From contig NZ_JAQFIL010000001.1 of assembly GCF_029504655.1 (NCBI RefSeq), forward strand, positions 563,001 through 627,000: a stretch of DNA of 64,000 nt, in the 5' to 3' direction. Positions 1-8,893 of the stretch are shown piece by piece. The DNA comes from Catalinimonas alkaloidigena. Lineage in GTDB: Bacteria; Bacteroidota; Bacteroidia; Cytophagales; Cyclobacteriaceae. The position numbers and the translations under genes are program-made. The notes under the pieces were generated by a model. It was given only the letters and a program-made list of their open reading frames with translations. It did no database searches and was not told the origin of the DNA. Position 1 is the first letter of the stretch. The number at the start of each line of letters is the position of its first letter.

Positions 1-2052
1 AACCTTACGGATACCAAAGGGGCGGATGAAATTATCACCTACACATGGGATTTTAACGGAGAAGGGAGTTCTACCGAAGCTAATCCTACTTTTGCCTTTA
101 GCAGCGGAGGGAGTAAAACAGTCAGCCTTACGGCCAGCATACCCGGCTGCTCCAATACCTATGATACTACCTTCGTGGTAGAGCAGGGGCCGGTGGTAGA
201 TTTCAGTACGCCACCTCAGATCTGCCAGGGCGATGAAGTCACTTTTGAAAATCTTACTGCTGGTGAAAACATTACGGGCTTTAGCTGGAATTTTGGGGAT
301 GGGGGCACTTATAGCAGTACAGCATTGGAAAGTCCCAGCTATGTCTATGATTCTGCCGGTACCTATATTGCTAGCCTGGAGGTAAATAATACTGTGGGCT
401 GCGCCAATAGCCTGAGCAAAACCATCACCATCTACGCCCGTCCGCAGGCGGCTTTTACCGCGGATATCGCCTGTGCGGGAGCGCCTACCCAGTTTATAGA
501 TGAGAGTACCACCGGCATCAATTCCAATGTGGTGGCCTGGGAATGGAGTTTTGGTGACGGTGGAGAGGCCGCCCCGGAGGGGACCGCCCAGGAGGGGCGT
601 TCACAGGCACGTAATCCGCAGTATACCTATGCCTTGCCAGGTGTTTACGACGCGACCCTGGTCGTGCTTACCAGCGCCGGCTGTACCGATACCCTGAGTC
701 AGGAGATCGTCGTAGAATCCGCGGTGCAGGCAGATTTCAGTACCCAGACGCTTTGCCCTTCAGATTCGAATCCTTTTACAGTTCAGTTCACCGATATGTC
801 GACAGTCAATGATGATGAAGAGATAAGTGAGTGGCTGTGGACCATCAACGGAGAGAACTTTGTCATCGCCAATCCTGAGTATGCTTTTGAAGAGCCGGGT
901 ACTTATCAGGTATCGCTGACGGTCTTCTCGGCTACCGCCTGTAATGCGTCGGTCACTAAAAACATCACCATAAATACGCCTCCCACGCCTGACTTTAGCT
1001 TCGTCGCCAATTGTGCGGGGCAAGCCATAAGCTTTAGTAATGAAAGCCTCAGTGAGGAGGTAGAAATCAGCGAGTACCGCTGGGACTTTGGAGGACTGGG
1101 TGTCAGCTATGAGGAAAATCCTGCCTTTGTGTTTGAGGAAGCGGGTAACTATCAGGTAAGCTTTAGCCTGGAGACTAGTGAAGGCTGTGAATATACCTAT
1201 AGTCAGGAAGTAAGTGTGCCTGCCGCGCCACAGGCAGCTTTTACTGCCGATGTGGTCTATGGAGGAGTTCCGCTGACGGTAAACTTTAGCAATACCAGCA
1301 CTGATGCAGATAGCTTAAGCTGGGATTTTGGAGGAGCAGCCAGCTCAAATGAAGCCAATCCTTCCTATACTTTTAGCGAGCCGGGCATTTATACAGTCTC
1401 TTTGGAGGTTCAATCTGATCTGGGCTGTACCGATGTTTATCGCGAAACTGTAGAAGTTGTGGCACCTTCCTATGACCTGCAATTGCAAAGAATAAGTTTG
1501 TTGTCTGAAGAAGGTGATCCCAATATCAGCCTATTATTGACCATGCGGAACCTGAGCAATCTGACCGTCAGCGATTTTGACATCTCCATTACCCTGGACG
1601 AAGTGCTGACCATCACGGAATCTTTTGAGGGAAGTCTGGAGCCGGGCGAGATCATCAATTATCCTCTGGACTTTACGATATCTTCCCAGCTCAATCAGGA
1701 TATTGACCTGCGTTACATATGTACCAGGCTTTCGGCATTGCCGGATGAAAAAAATATTACCAATAACCGTACATGCCTAAGCCTCAACAACACCCTTAGT
1801 GTGATGTCTCCACACCCCAATCCTTCCTCTGAGAGGGTTATGGTAGAAATGGTGTTGCCCCAGAAGGACATAGTCCGTTTCAGCCTGCTGACCACAAAAG
1901 GCGAATTGGTAGAAAATATCGTTTTTAACGATACTAAAGTCGGCCTTAATACGTTTGAGATTGATGTGTCAAAGATGATCACAGGGAATTATCTCTTGCA
2001 GGTAGGCTATTCGGATCACTCAGAAACCTACCGCCTGATGGTGGGGCCTTAA
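1..2052 (+). CDS. PKD-repeat secreted protein with type IX sorting domain (5' partial)
   Basis: The reading frame is open from base 1, so the N-terminus lies outside the window; the first in-window ATG is at 175 but is not a likely start. At least six PKD-type beta-sandwich repeats follow one another, each with a W-x-F-G-D/G core and a Y-x-F..PG-x-Y turn. A CARDB-like segment (about 1460-1790) comes next, then a C-terminal domain of about 80 residues beginning PHPNPSSE and ending with GNYLLQVGYSD, typical of type A type IX secretion signals. The product is probably exported and attached to or released from the cell surface, as an adhesin or a carrier of an upstream catalytic domain that cannot be seen. 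One PKD loop holds a GC-rich tandem insertion at 569-597. Confidence 0.85.
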   Translation, partial: NLTDTKGADEIITYTWDFNGEGSSTEANPTFAFSSGGSKTVSLTASIPGCSNTYDTTFVVEQGPVVDFSTPPQICQGDEVTFENLTAGENITGFSWNFGDGGTYSSTALESPSYVYDSAGTYIASLEVNNTVGCANSLSKTITIYARPQAAFTADIACAGAPTQFIDESTTGINSNVVAWEWSFGDGGEAAPEGTAQEGRSQARNPQYTYALPGVYDATLVVLTSAGCTDTLSQEIVVESAVQADFSTQTLCPSDSNPFTVQFTDMSTVNDDEEISEWLWTINGENFVIANPEYAFEEPGTYQVSLTVFSATACNASVTKNITINTPPTPDFSFVANCAGQAISFSNESLSEEVEISEYRWDFGGLGVSYEENPAFVFEEAGNYQVSFSLETSEGCEYTYSQEVSVPAAPQAAFTADVVYGGVPLTVNFSNTSTDADSLSWDFGGAASSNEANPSYTFSEPGIYTVSLEVQSDLGCTDVYRETVEVVAPSYDLQLQRISLLSEEGDPNISLLLTMRNLSNLTVSDFDISITLDEVLTITESFEGSLEPGEIINYPLDFTISSQLNQDIDLRYICTRLSALPDEKNITNNRTCLSLNNTLSVMSPHPNPSSERVMVEMVLPQKDIVRFSLLTTKGELVENIVFNDTKVGLNTFEIDVSKMITGNYLLQVGYSDHSETYRLMVGP

Positions 2053-2186
2053 AAACAGTTTCAAAAGCTTTTTAAATATTATTCTGCGCCTTAGCGAAGC
2101 ATCTTTTTTAGGTATTGGTATGAATACTCCATCATAAAGATATTTATTCCAGTTTTCCCTGATGAATAAAAATTGTAAAAAGGAAA

Positions 2187-2310
2187 GGTACTAAACCAAG
2201 GCTCACCTTAACCCGTTCAATGCAGATTTGTCCACGATGATCGCAGGAAATTACCGCTTACAGGTAGGCCATTCGGACCGCTCATAAACTTACTGCCTGA
2301 TGATAAGGGA
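2187..2310 (+). pseudogene. Degenerate copy of a type IX sorting-domain tail
   Basis: In the frame beginning at 2216 the DNA reads FNADLSTMIAGNYRLQVGHS, followed by D-R-S, a TAA stop and T-Y-C-L-M. This matches, nearly residue for residue, the tail of the preceding gene (FEIDVSKMITGNYLLQVGYS, then D-H-S-E-T-Y-R-L-M). The copy has an in-frame stop and no start. It is best read as the leftover 3' end of a duplicated or recombined paralogue. Confidence 0.75.
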
Positions 2311-2469
2311 AGTAAGGAACTTTACTGTTTTCTCCTCATTTAAATAAAATATATGTTCCCTCAGGATGTAAAAAAATTATGAACTTGATAAATTTAGTTG
2401 ATTATTTGTTCGCTATAAAACTATATTATTTTTAATTTTAACAAATTACAGTAACAAAGTTCTGTAATG

Positions 2470-2501
2470 TTTAGTAAAATGATTACGATCACCTATCTTT
2501 G
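2470..2501 (+). promoter_or_regulatory. Bacteroidota-type promoter of the AsnC gene
   Basis: TATCTTTG at 2494-2501 matches the Bacteroidota -7 consensus TAnnTTTG. TTTA at 2470-2473 sits 20 bases upstream, the right distance for the -33 element (consensus TTTG). Transcription would start near 2508. Confidence 0.6.
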
Positions 2502-2521
2502 CAGCAATTTTTTCAGTTTAA

Positions 2522-3031
2522 ATGATACCAATAAAAATGACAACAAGTCCGAAGTTAGATAAGGTAGACCGGAAGATATTGGAGATATTACAGCGGAACG
2601 CTAAAATCACCAATGCCCAGCTTTCAAAAGAAATTGGTTTATCTCCGGCGCCTACCCTGGAGCGTGTAAAAAAACTTGAGCAATCAGGCGTAATTGATAG
2701 CTATCATGCCAAATTAAATACCTCTAAAATAGGTTTAGGCATCAGCACTTTTGTGCAAATTAAGCTTACAGGACACGACAAAGAGAGTATTAAGACATTT
2801 ATTAATGCGATTAACAAGATTGACGAGGTCATTGAGTGCCATCACGTTACAGGTTCCAGTGATTTTATTCTCAGAGTTATAGCCAAGGATATCGCTTCCT
2901 ATCAGCAACTGATGTTGGATAAGGTTAACGAAGTTCCTGTAGTGGATAGTCTTCAGTCACTGGTCATATTATCTACTTTCAAAGACAGTAAGACTCTTCC
3001 TGTACCTGAAGATGAGAAAGTGAAAGTATAA
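2522..3031 (+). CDS. Lrp/AsnC family transcriptional regulator
   Basis: This 169-residue protein has an N-terminal winged helix-turn-helix (KLDKVDRKILEILQRNAKIT, then NAQLSKEIGLS as the recognition region) and a C-terminal RAM ligand-binding domain (V-x-E-C-H-H-V-T-G-x-x-D-F). Proteins of this family bind amino acids or related ligands and control amino-acid metabolism genes as multimers. ATG 2537 (M-T-T-S-P-K) is an equally good start, because the promoter at 2494-2501 would leave only a 14-nt leader for 2522. The gene is monocistronic and is closed by a strong terminator. The ligand cannot be told from sequence. Confidence 0.93.
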   Translation: MIPIKMTTSPKLDKVDRKILEILQRNAKITNAQLSKEIGLSPAPTLERVKKLEQSGVIDSYHAKLNTSKIGLGISTFVQIKLTGHDKESIKTFINAINKIDEVIECHHVTGSSDFILRVIAKDIASYQQLMLDKVNEVPVVDSLQSLVILSTFKDSKTLPVPEDEKVKV

Positions 3032-3059
3032 TAAAAAGATAAGCTACAACATCTCTTTG

Positions 3060-3099
3060 CCCCAGCCAGTAAATAACTTTATCAAGGCTGGGGTTTTTT
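3060..3099 (+). terminator. Rho-independent terminator of the AsnC gene
   Basis: CCCCAGCC (3060-3067) pairs with GGCTGGGG (3086-3093) to give an 8-bp GC-rich stem, followed directly by six T (3094-3099). Confidence 0.9.
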
Positions 3100-3290
3100 G
3101 ATTTTAAGGAGTTTTATTTAGACTTGTCACCGAGTGATGATTGTAAATTACTAATTTGAAATCGCAGATCGGCAAACCAATGATACCTAGGGAATTAAGT
3201 ACTTAGTAATCCGCAATTTGGCACTGACTAAGATCGTACTTGGTTTGAAGCATCTTCATGTGAACTCAAGCAAGCTAAAACATTTTTAAA

Positions 3291-3854
3291 ATGGTAACTG
3301 AAACAAGCGAATCGCCTCGTATTATTCTAAATGCGGATCAGATACAACAAAAGATCAGACGTATTGCCTATGAAATTTATGAACGTAACTTCAAAGATCA
3401 GCAACTGATACTGGCCGGTATAGTAGATCGTGGCTTTGCACTGGCTGAGCGAATAGGCCATGAGCTGAATGCGATCAGTCATTTTAAGTACGAAGGAAGT
3501 CCCTCCTCACCTGATGCGCATACCGAAGCTAGTCTACAGTTGGTGAAAATTCATCTGGAAAAGTTTACGGAAAAGCAATGTGAAGTGAAATTGGACTACC
3601 CCATAGAACAACTGGATGGTAAGCGGATTATATTGGTTGATGATGTGCTTAATACCGGAAGAACGTTGGCTTATAGTATGCGTCCGTTTTTAGAAAGAAA
3701 TATCAGTCAGATGGAGATCGCGGTACTGGTCAACCGCAGTCATAGTAAGTTTCCTGTAGTCGCTAACTATACAGGCTATGAACTAGCCACTACCTTAGAA
3801 GAACATATAGAAGTCATACTGGATGGAAAAACTGATGCCGTGCACTTAAAATAA
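3291..3854 (+). CDS. PyrR-like phosphoribosyltransferase family protein
   Basis: The 187-residue protein carries the PRPP-binding signature IILVDDVLNTGRT near residue 113. Its N-terminal half resembles PyrR (I-x-R-I-A-Y-E-I-x-E-R-N, L-x-G-I-x-x-R-G). PyrR proteins have uracil phosphoribosyltransferase activity and, in Gram-positives, attenuate pyr transcription. No pyr gene or attenuator is visible here, so a regulatory role cannot be assumed. The gene stands alone, 260 bp after the AsnC gene. The fold is certain; the substrate is not. Confidence 0.85.
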   Translation: MVTETSESPRIILNADQIQQKIRRIAYEIYERNFKDQQLILAGIVDRGFALAERIGHELNAISHFKYEGSPSSPDAHTEASLQLVKIHLEKFTEKQCEVKLDYPIEQLDGKRIILVDDVLNTGRTLAYSMRPFLERNISQMEIAVLVNRSHSKFPVVANYTGYELATTLEEHIEVILDGKTDAVHLK

Positions 3855-4057
3855 TCAAGGCATATATTCCTAAAGTGAAATTTCATTCAGATAAAAAATA
3901 CTTTATCAGTAAAAAACTTACCTGAAAGAATAAAATAATGCTTTTTTGGCATATAATTGTGTAATTATCATGTAATACTTATTATGTTATTAAAATAAAA
4001 ACTTATTTTCGTTACATAATGAGTTATTTTTTTTCATTTTCTTTTACCCTAGCGTAG

Positions 4058-5557
4058 ATGCCCCGCAGCTCAGGATCTGAAATTGCGCATAAGCAGCAAG
4101 TAAAAGCTTTACGAAAGGAAAAGCAGGAGCTTGAGGAAGCCTTACTAAGGCTTAAGAAGGATAAGTTTGCGCTGGCAGATAAGCTGCATTGGCAGGAAGA
4201 AGTGCTGAGTGCTAACCGTTCCGGTTTGTTTGAGTGGAAGATCGGTAGCAAAGAATTTTACCTGCAGTTTCCCTGGAAGAAAGTAATAGGGGAGTCCAGG
4301 GAAGGAGAAAAAGATTTTGGTAAACTGCTGGAATTCATCGTTCCGGAACATCGCTTTAGTGTGAAGAGAATGTTCTGGAAAATGGCAAAAGGCATAAATG
4401 ATCAATATCAACTTAGAGTTAAAATGCTGAATAACAGCACCGGCACTATCTTCTTACTGATCAAAGCTGCCCTAGTGTACGATGAAAACAAAAAGCCTTT
4501 AAACGTTGCCGGTACCTTGCTGGCAATTGAACAGGAAGCAGTAGCTGAACAGGAAAGCTTAAGCTTACTGGATCATGTTCCCGCCGCAATACTGAAGGCG
4601 GATCGTGAGGGTAATATCCGTTATCAGAATAAGCTTTCCCAGGCGCTGTTGACCTCCCTGCACCGTACAGATATGGTAAGGCGGCTACAGGATGTGATGG
4701 GAGAAGAAGTATGGCATAACTTTAACGAAGAGCTAACCAAAGAAAGTTTAATCGAGTACTGGTCATTCTCTCCCGAAGAAAATAAGCATTGGCAGCTCAA
4801 TGCGCAGTATAGCGATAGAGATATTTTTTTGCTGATCCAGGAGGTAAGTGAGCAGGTCAATACCATAGAAGAATTGCAGCAGGTCAATGTAGACCTGGAT
4901 AATTTTGTGTATCATGCTTCCCATGATCTCAGAGCTCCCCTGCGTACAGTTTTAGGTATGCTGGGCATACTCAAGTCAGAGACCAATAAAGAGCAGCGGA
5001 AGCGGTGTGTAGACCTCATTGAAGGTAGTATAAAAAGGTTAGACACGTTGGTAGTGGATCTCCTGAGTATTTCAAGAAACAAGCGATCCACAGATCCCCT
5101 TGTCAAAATCAATTTTATGGTAGAGGTAAATCTGGCAGTGGCCAACTTTTACCATGTAGGCAATACTAAAAACCTTGAAATCACTACGAAGATCAGCCAG
5201 CCGGTAAGCTTCGTTTCTGATCTGACTCGCGTCAGGATCATCTTAAATAACCTGGTCTCCAATGCGATTAAATATCGGCGCTACTATCTGGATCGTTCAT
5301 TTATTGACATCAGGATATGGGTAGATGAAGCAGCCGCGCATATCGAGATTGAAGACAATGGAGAAGGCATTCCTGAAGAAGAACTTCCCCGCATTTTTGA
5401 TATGTTTTCCCGTGCTTCTGAGCGTAGTGAAGGTTCAGGCTTGGGACTCTATATTGTAAAAGATGTACTCCACAAACTTAATGGCAAGATTGACGTTCAA
5501 TCTACCTTTGATAAGGGCAGCACATTTGCAGTAACTATTCCGAACCAGCATACATAA
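4058..5557 (+). CDS. Cytosolic PAS-type sensor histidine kinase
   Basis: This 499-residue protein has no transmembrane segment. An N-terminal coiled coil (about residues 12-48) is followed by two PAS-like sensor regions (about 50-150 and 165-265). The dimerisation/phosphoacceptor helix contains FVYHASHDLRAPLR with the phosphorylated histidine near residue 289. The ATPase domain has its N box (NNLVSNAIKY), G1 box (DNGEGIP) and G2 box (GSGLGLYIVK). The start is fixed by an in-frame TAG directly before ATG 4058. No response regulator lies beside it, so the partner is encoded elsewhere. The signal is unknown. Confidence 0.9.
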   Translation: MPRSSGSEIAHKQQVKALRKEKQELEEALLRLKKDKFALADKLHWQEEVLSANRSGLFEWKIGSKEFYLQFPWKKVIGESREGEKDFGKLLEFIVPEHRFSVKRMFWKMAKGINDQYQLRVKMLNNSTGTIFLLIKAALVYDENKKPLNVAGTLLAIEQEAVAEQESLSLLDHVPAAILKADREGNIRYQNKLSQALLTSLHRTDMVRRLQDVMGEEVWHNFNEELTKESLIEYWSFSPEENKHWQLNAQYSDRDIFLLIQEVSEQVNTIEELQQVNVDLDNFVYHASHDLRAPLRTVLGMLGILKSETNKEQRKRCVDLIEGSIKRLDTLVVDLLSISRNKRSTDPLVKINFMVEVNLAVANFYHVGNTKNLEITTKISQPVSFVSDLTRVRIILNNLVSNAIKYRRYYLDRSFIDIRIWVDEAAAHIEIEDNGEGIPEEELPRIFDMFSRASERSEGSGLGLYIVKDVLHKLNGKIDVQSTFDKGSTFAVTIPNQHT

Positions 5558-5781
5558 GCCTTTCTTTTGATTTTTGTCTGATTATTGTTGCTCTTTTATG
5601 TTAGAGGCTTTAGTTAGTTTGCGAAAAAATAATATTCTATTATATATATTCGGAATAAAAGAAATTAGCTTTCGTTCTAACAAAGTATACTTACTCATTA
5701 TTAAAATGAAGTCTGATATGCTTGCTTGTGGGACTTAAGCTGATCAGAGAACAGTCTGAAATAAAATAATAGCTTGATTTG
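5558..5781. other. AT-rich intergenic DNA
   Basis: I see no gene, terminator or convincing promoter in this stretch. It leads into the palindromic element at 5782-5960. Confidence 0.4.
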
Positions 5782-5960
5782 CCAGCGCTCAATGCCATTA
5801 AGTTAAGCTTTTTACGAACCTCACTTCAGTCTCTGACTGAAGTGGTAAGCTTGTTTAAGTCTTAGACTTGAATACATCTAGAGGCTTCAGATACAATCGG
5901 CCCTCCGACGCGGCTGAAGCTGGTTATTTCCTTAACTTAATGACATTGTGCCAGCGCTGG
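5782..5960. repeat. 179-bp element with inverted ends and nested hairpins (MITE-like)
   Basis: The ends are near-perfect inverted repeats: AATGCCATTAAGTTAAG (5791-5807) against CTTAACTTAATGACATT (5931-5947), 16 of 17 matching, with the palindromic core CCAGCGCT just outside on both sides (5782-5789 and 5951-5958). Inside are three further hairpins: CACTTCAGTC/GACTGAAGTG (5822-5831/5835-5844, 10 bp perfect), AAGTC/GACTT (5857-5861/5865-5869) and GCTTCAG/CTGAAGC (5884-5890/5914-5920). No reading frame is present. It looks like a small non-autonomous mobile element or a structured intergenic repeat. No target duplication is evident. Confidence 0.6.
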
Positions 5961-5991
5961 TAAGAGCCAAAATTTAATGTAAACAGGTAAT

Positions 5992-8805
5992 TTGAAGAAT
6001 AAAAGAGTTTTTTGGGTAATTGCGATACTGCTTTTACTTACGGTAGTATTATTTTATGTAGAACGTCGATGGAAGCAGGAAGAAGAGATTCCACTTTGGG
6101 CTATGGTGCCCGAGAGTGCGGCTCTGGTATATGAAACCGCTGAATTACCGGCCACCTGGGAAAAACTACAAAGTAGTCAGCTTTGGAAAAACCTGCAAGG
6201 TATTGAGGCGTACCAAAGCATGGAAGGGCATATGGAGTTGATGGATAGCCTGGCAAATATTAAGCAGTTCTTCACGGGGAAACAGTTACTGATAGGTACC
6301 CATGTGATCTCCAAAGATAACTTTGACTTCACCTACTTTTTTAGATTAGACAATGCCAGAGAGCACAATGGGCTAAGTCAGGCACTCAAACGGTTTCAGG
6401 AAAAAGAAAATATAAAAAGCGAGAGCAGAATGTTCAACGGCTTCCGCATCAGTGAACTGACTGATGAGAATAGTGGGAGACAGTTTTCTTATCTAGTTCA
6501 TCGTGACATTTTTGTAGGTAGTTTTACACCATTTCTGATTGAAGATGTAGTAAGAAATATAGAGACTGAGTTTCAGGAGCATAGTTTTCTTTATCATAAT
6601 GCCTCAAGAGATGAGGTCCCTAAGCTGGCAAACGATGAAGGTAATCTCTACCTGAACATGGCCAAGTTGCCTCTTCTTCTGTCAGTATTTACCACCAATG
6701 AATTCTTACCCTATTTGCAGCCCCTGGCCCAGTTAAGTGAGACTGTGTTTTTGGATGTAAACCTTACAGATAATCAAATCTTGTTCAATGGGTTCAGCAA
6801 AGTTGAACAAAAAGAAGCAGAGGCAGGCTCCGTTCAAGATCAAGAGACTCCTGTATGGCTTAGTACCTTTGAGGAAGAGCAGCCCCAGGCCATCAATCTA
6901 TACCAGTATGTACCCGAAAGAACGGCAGTGCTCTATCATTTTGCCGCTCAGAATGGGGAGGGATGGTTACAGAAACTGTATCGTCAGCAGGAGCAGGCAA
7001 ATGAGAAGCTGGTAAAGCAAACCCAACGCTACCGTAAGAATCTTAGCGAGCTTTATGATGTCCGCCTGCAAAACCTCCTTAGCTGGTTTGAAGGTGAAAT
7101 GGGATTGATGGTATTGGAATCCATAGATACCAAAATGCCGGATAAGATTTTGCTTCTGGAGACCAAAGATACTGCGAAAGCCAGTATAAGCCTACGCCAA
7201 CTGGAAACCAAGTTAAGTCGTGAAGTGGAAGGCATAAGCTATTCAGAGCAGTTTGCTGGTTACCAGATCGGTGAAATAAGTTACAAAGAGTTTCCTGCCG
7301 CCATGCTGGGACCTATAGCCCTTGGTTTTGACCAATGTTTTTACATGCTCACAGATCGCTATGTTATTTTCGCCAATAGTATACGTGCCCTCAAGCGCCT
7401 GATTGCTGACCGTGAGGCTGAAAATACCTGGGATAAATCCATTCAGGAGGTCAGGTTTCTGGAGTCGGCATTAGATGAGTCTAATGTAAGTGTGTTTGTC
7501 AATACCTCACGCTGCTGGAGTCTGTTACGAGAGCACCTTTCTTCAAAATGGAAGCAGTTTGCAAATACTCATGCCGATGTGCTTAAAAACTTTGATCACC
7601 TAGCCATACAATTTAGTAAGGCAGACGAGGATTTTTATACGAGCTTTGCAATAAGCTATGAGCCATTATCTTCTTCAGAAGGAGAATCAGAGCAGTTTAG
7701 CGATGTGAGTCGCTTGTTTGTAGATTATCCCTTACAGACCAAACCTTTTGTGGTTCGGGATCACACAGATCAGACACTTGAAGTGCTTTTTCAGGATCAG
7801 AAAAATCAACTTTATCTGGCCGAAACCGATGGTGAAATTCTCTGGAAAGACTCTCTCCAGAATGCCATCATCGGAGAAGTATATCAGATAGATTATTTCA
7901 AAAACGGAAATCTACAGTATCTATTTGCTACTGATAGTGCTATCCACCTCATAGACCGTACCGGGGCGTACGTCTCAGGTTACCCTTCTTATATGCCAGA
8001 GGATGTTCGTATCCGTTACCTTAGCCTGATAGACTATGATAACAGCAAAAACTACCGCTTTTTGGTCAGCGATACAGCGGGGAGGCTCTGGATGTTCAAT
8101 AAAGACAGGGAATCCCTTGAAGGGTGGAATCCCAATGCCACTGTCAATGCTGCGCTGGCTACCGCTCCCTTTCACGTTAGGGTAGGCAATAAAGATTTTA
8201 TTATCGCTATTCAACAGGATGGTTCTATCTACTCCCTCAACAGGAGGGGGCAACCTTATGCCGGTTTTCCTATTAACCTGGACAAACCTATCCAGAGTGT
8301 AGCCTATACAGACTTAGGCAGTAATCCGACAAATACAGTTCTTACCACGGTGAGTCTGCATGGTGAAATCATTTCATTTAACCTTCAGGGAAATATCACC
8401 AAAAGAGAGCAGCTTTATCGCCCATCCACACAGACGCGCTTTCAGCTAAGCATAGATGCATTAGGGAAGACATTTATCATTGCCCGACAGGATGAGCGTT
8501 TGTTTGGCGTGCTGAATTATGAGGGTAAGCTCATGTTTGAAAAAAATTACATGAGTCCGGCGGCTATGACTTCAGATATGCTGGAAGTACAGTATTATGA
8601 CTTTGGGGCCGGAAACGAAATTTACGCAGTGACGGACGAAGTGCAGGAATTCACCTACCTTTTCAACCGGCAGGGCACGCTCATCAAGGATCGCCCTATT
8701 GAAAGCAGATATCCGGTGGGAATCTTGTTTTATGATAACGACGATCAGTTTCATGTGTATAGAAACTTTGAAAACGAATTCTCTATTCTTTCTTTCTCTC
8801 GTTAA
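5992..8805 (+). CDS. Membrane-anchored protein of unknown function, DUF3352-like
   Basis: The 937-residue protein has an N-terminal membrane anchor (VFWVIAILLLLTVVLFYV, about residues 6-23) and a very long extracytoplasmic part. Residues 35-560 resemble the DUF3352-type proteins of Bacteroidota (opening W-A-M-V-P-E-S-A-A-L-V-Y). The C-terminal third has repeated beta-propeller-like strands, such as L-A-E-T-D-G-E-I-L-W and S-L-N-R-R-G-Q-P-Y. The start is TTG at 5992: a TAA lies in frame four codons upstream, and the next ATG would remove the anchor. The gene follows the palindromic element at 5782-5960 directly. No catalytic motif was recognised, and the function is unknown. Confidence 0.8.
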   Translation: MKNKRVFWVIAILLLLTVVLFYVERRWKQEEEIPLWAMVPESAALVYETAELPATWEKLQSSQLWKNLQGIEAYQSMEGHMELMDSLANIKQFFTGKQLLIGTHVISKDNFDFTYFFRLDNAREHNGLSQALKRFQEKENIKSESRMFNGFRISELTDENSGRQFSYLVHRDIFVGSFTPFLIEDVVRNIETEFQEHSFLYHNASRDEVPKLANDEGNLYLNMAKLPLLLSVFTTNEFLPYLQPLAQLSETVFLDVNLTDNQILFNGFSKVEQKEAEAGSVQDQETPVWLSTFEEEQPQAINLYQYVPERTAVLYHFAAQNGEGWLQKLYRQQEQANEKLVKQTQRYRKNLSELYDVRLQNLLSWFEGEMGLMVLESIDTKMPDKILLLETKDTAKASISLRQLETKLSREVEGISYSEQFAGYQIGEISYKEFPAAMLGPIALGFDQCFYMLTDRYVIFANSIRALKRLIADREAENTWDKSIQEVRFLESALDESNVSVFVNTSRCWSLLREHLSSKWKQFANTHADVLKNFDHLAIQFSKADEDFYTSFAISYEPLSSSEGESEQFSDVSRLFVDYPLQTKPFVVRDHTDQTLEVLFQDQKNQLYLAETDGEILWKDSLQNAIIGEVYQIDYFKNGNLQYLFATDSAIHLIDRTGAYVSGYPSYMPEDVRIRYLSLIDYDNSKNYRFLVSDTAGRLWMFNKDRESLEGWNPNATVNAALATAPFHVRVGNKDFIIAIQQDGSIYSLNRRGQPYAGFPINLDKPIQSVAYTDLGSNPTNTVLTTVSLHGEIISFNLQGNITKREQLYRPSTQTRFQLSIDALGKTFIIARQDERLFGVLNYEGKLMFEKNYMSPAAMTSDMLEVQYYDFGAGNEIYAVTDEVQEFTYLFNRQGTLIKDRPIESRYPVGILFYDNDDQFHVYRNFENEFSILSFSR

Positions 8806-8893
8806 TTAGAATTTTTTTCTTGACGGCAGGATAAACACTCTTAGCGCTTGCTGGTTGAAATATTACGTTTTTTCAACTGCTAAATTTTATCCC

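Larger units (their letters stand above)
2053..2521. other. Intergenic region between the PKD gene and the AsnC regulator
   Basis: This 469-bp stretch has no intact gene. Its middle holds a decayed copy of the upstream gene's 3' end (2187-2310). Its right end is AT-rich and carries the likely promoter of the regulator at 2522. No clear terminator is visible after the PKD gene. Confidence 0.6.
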
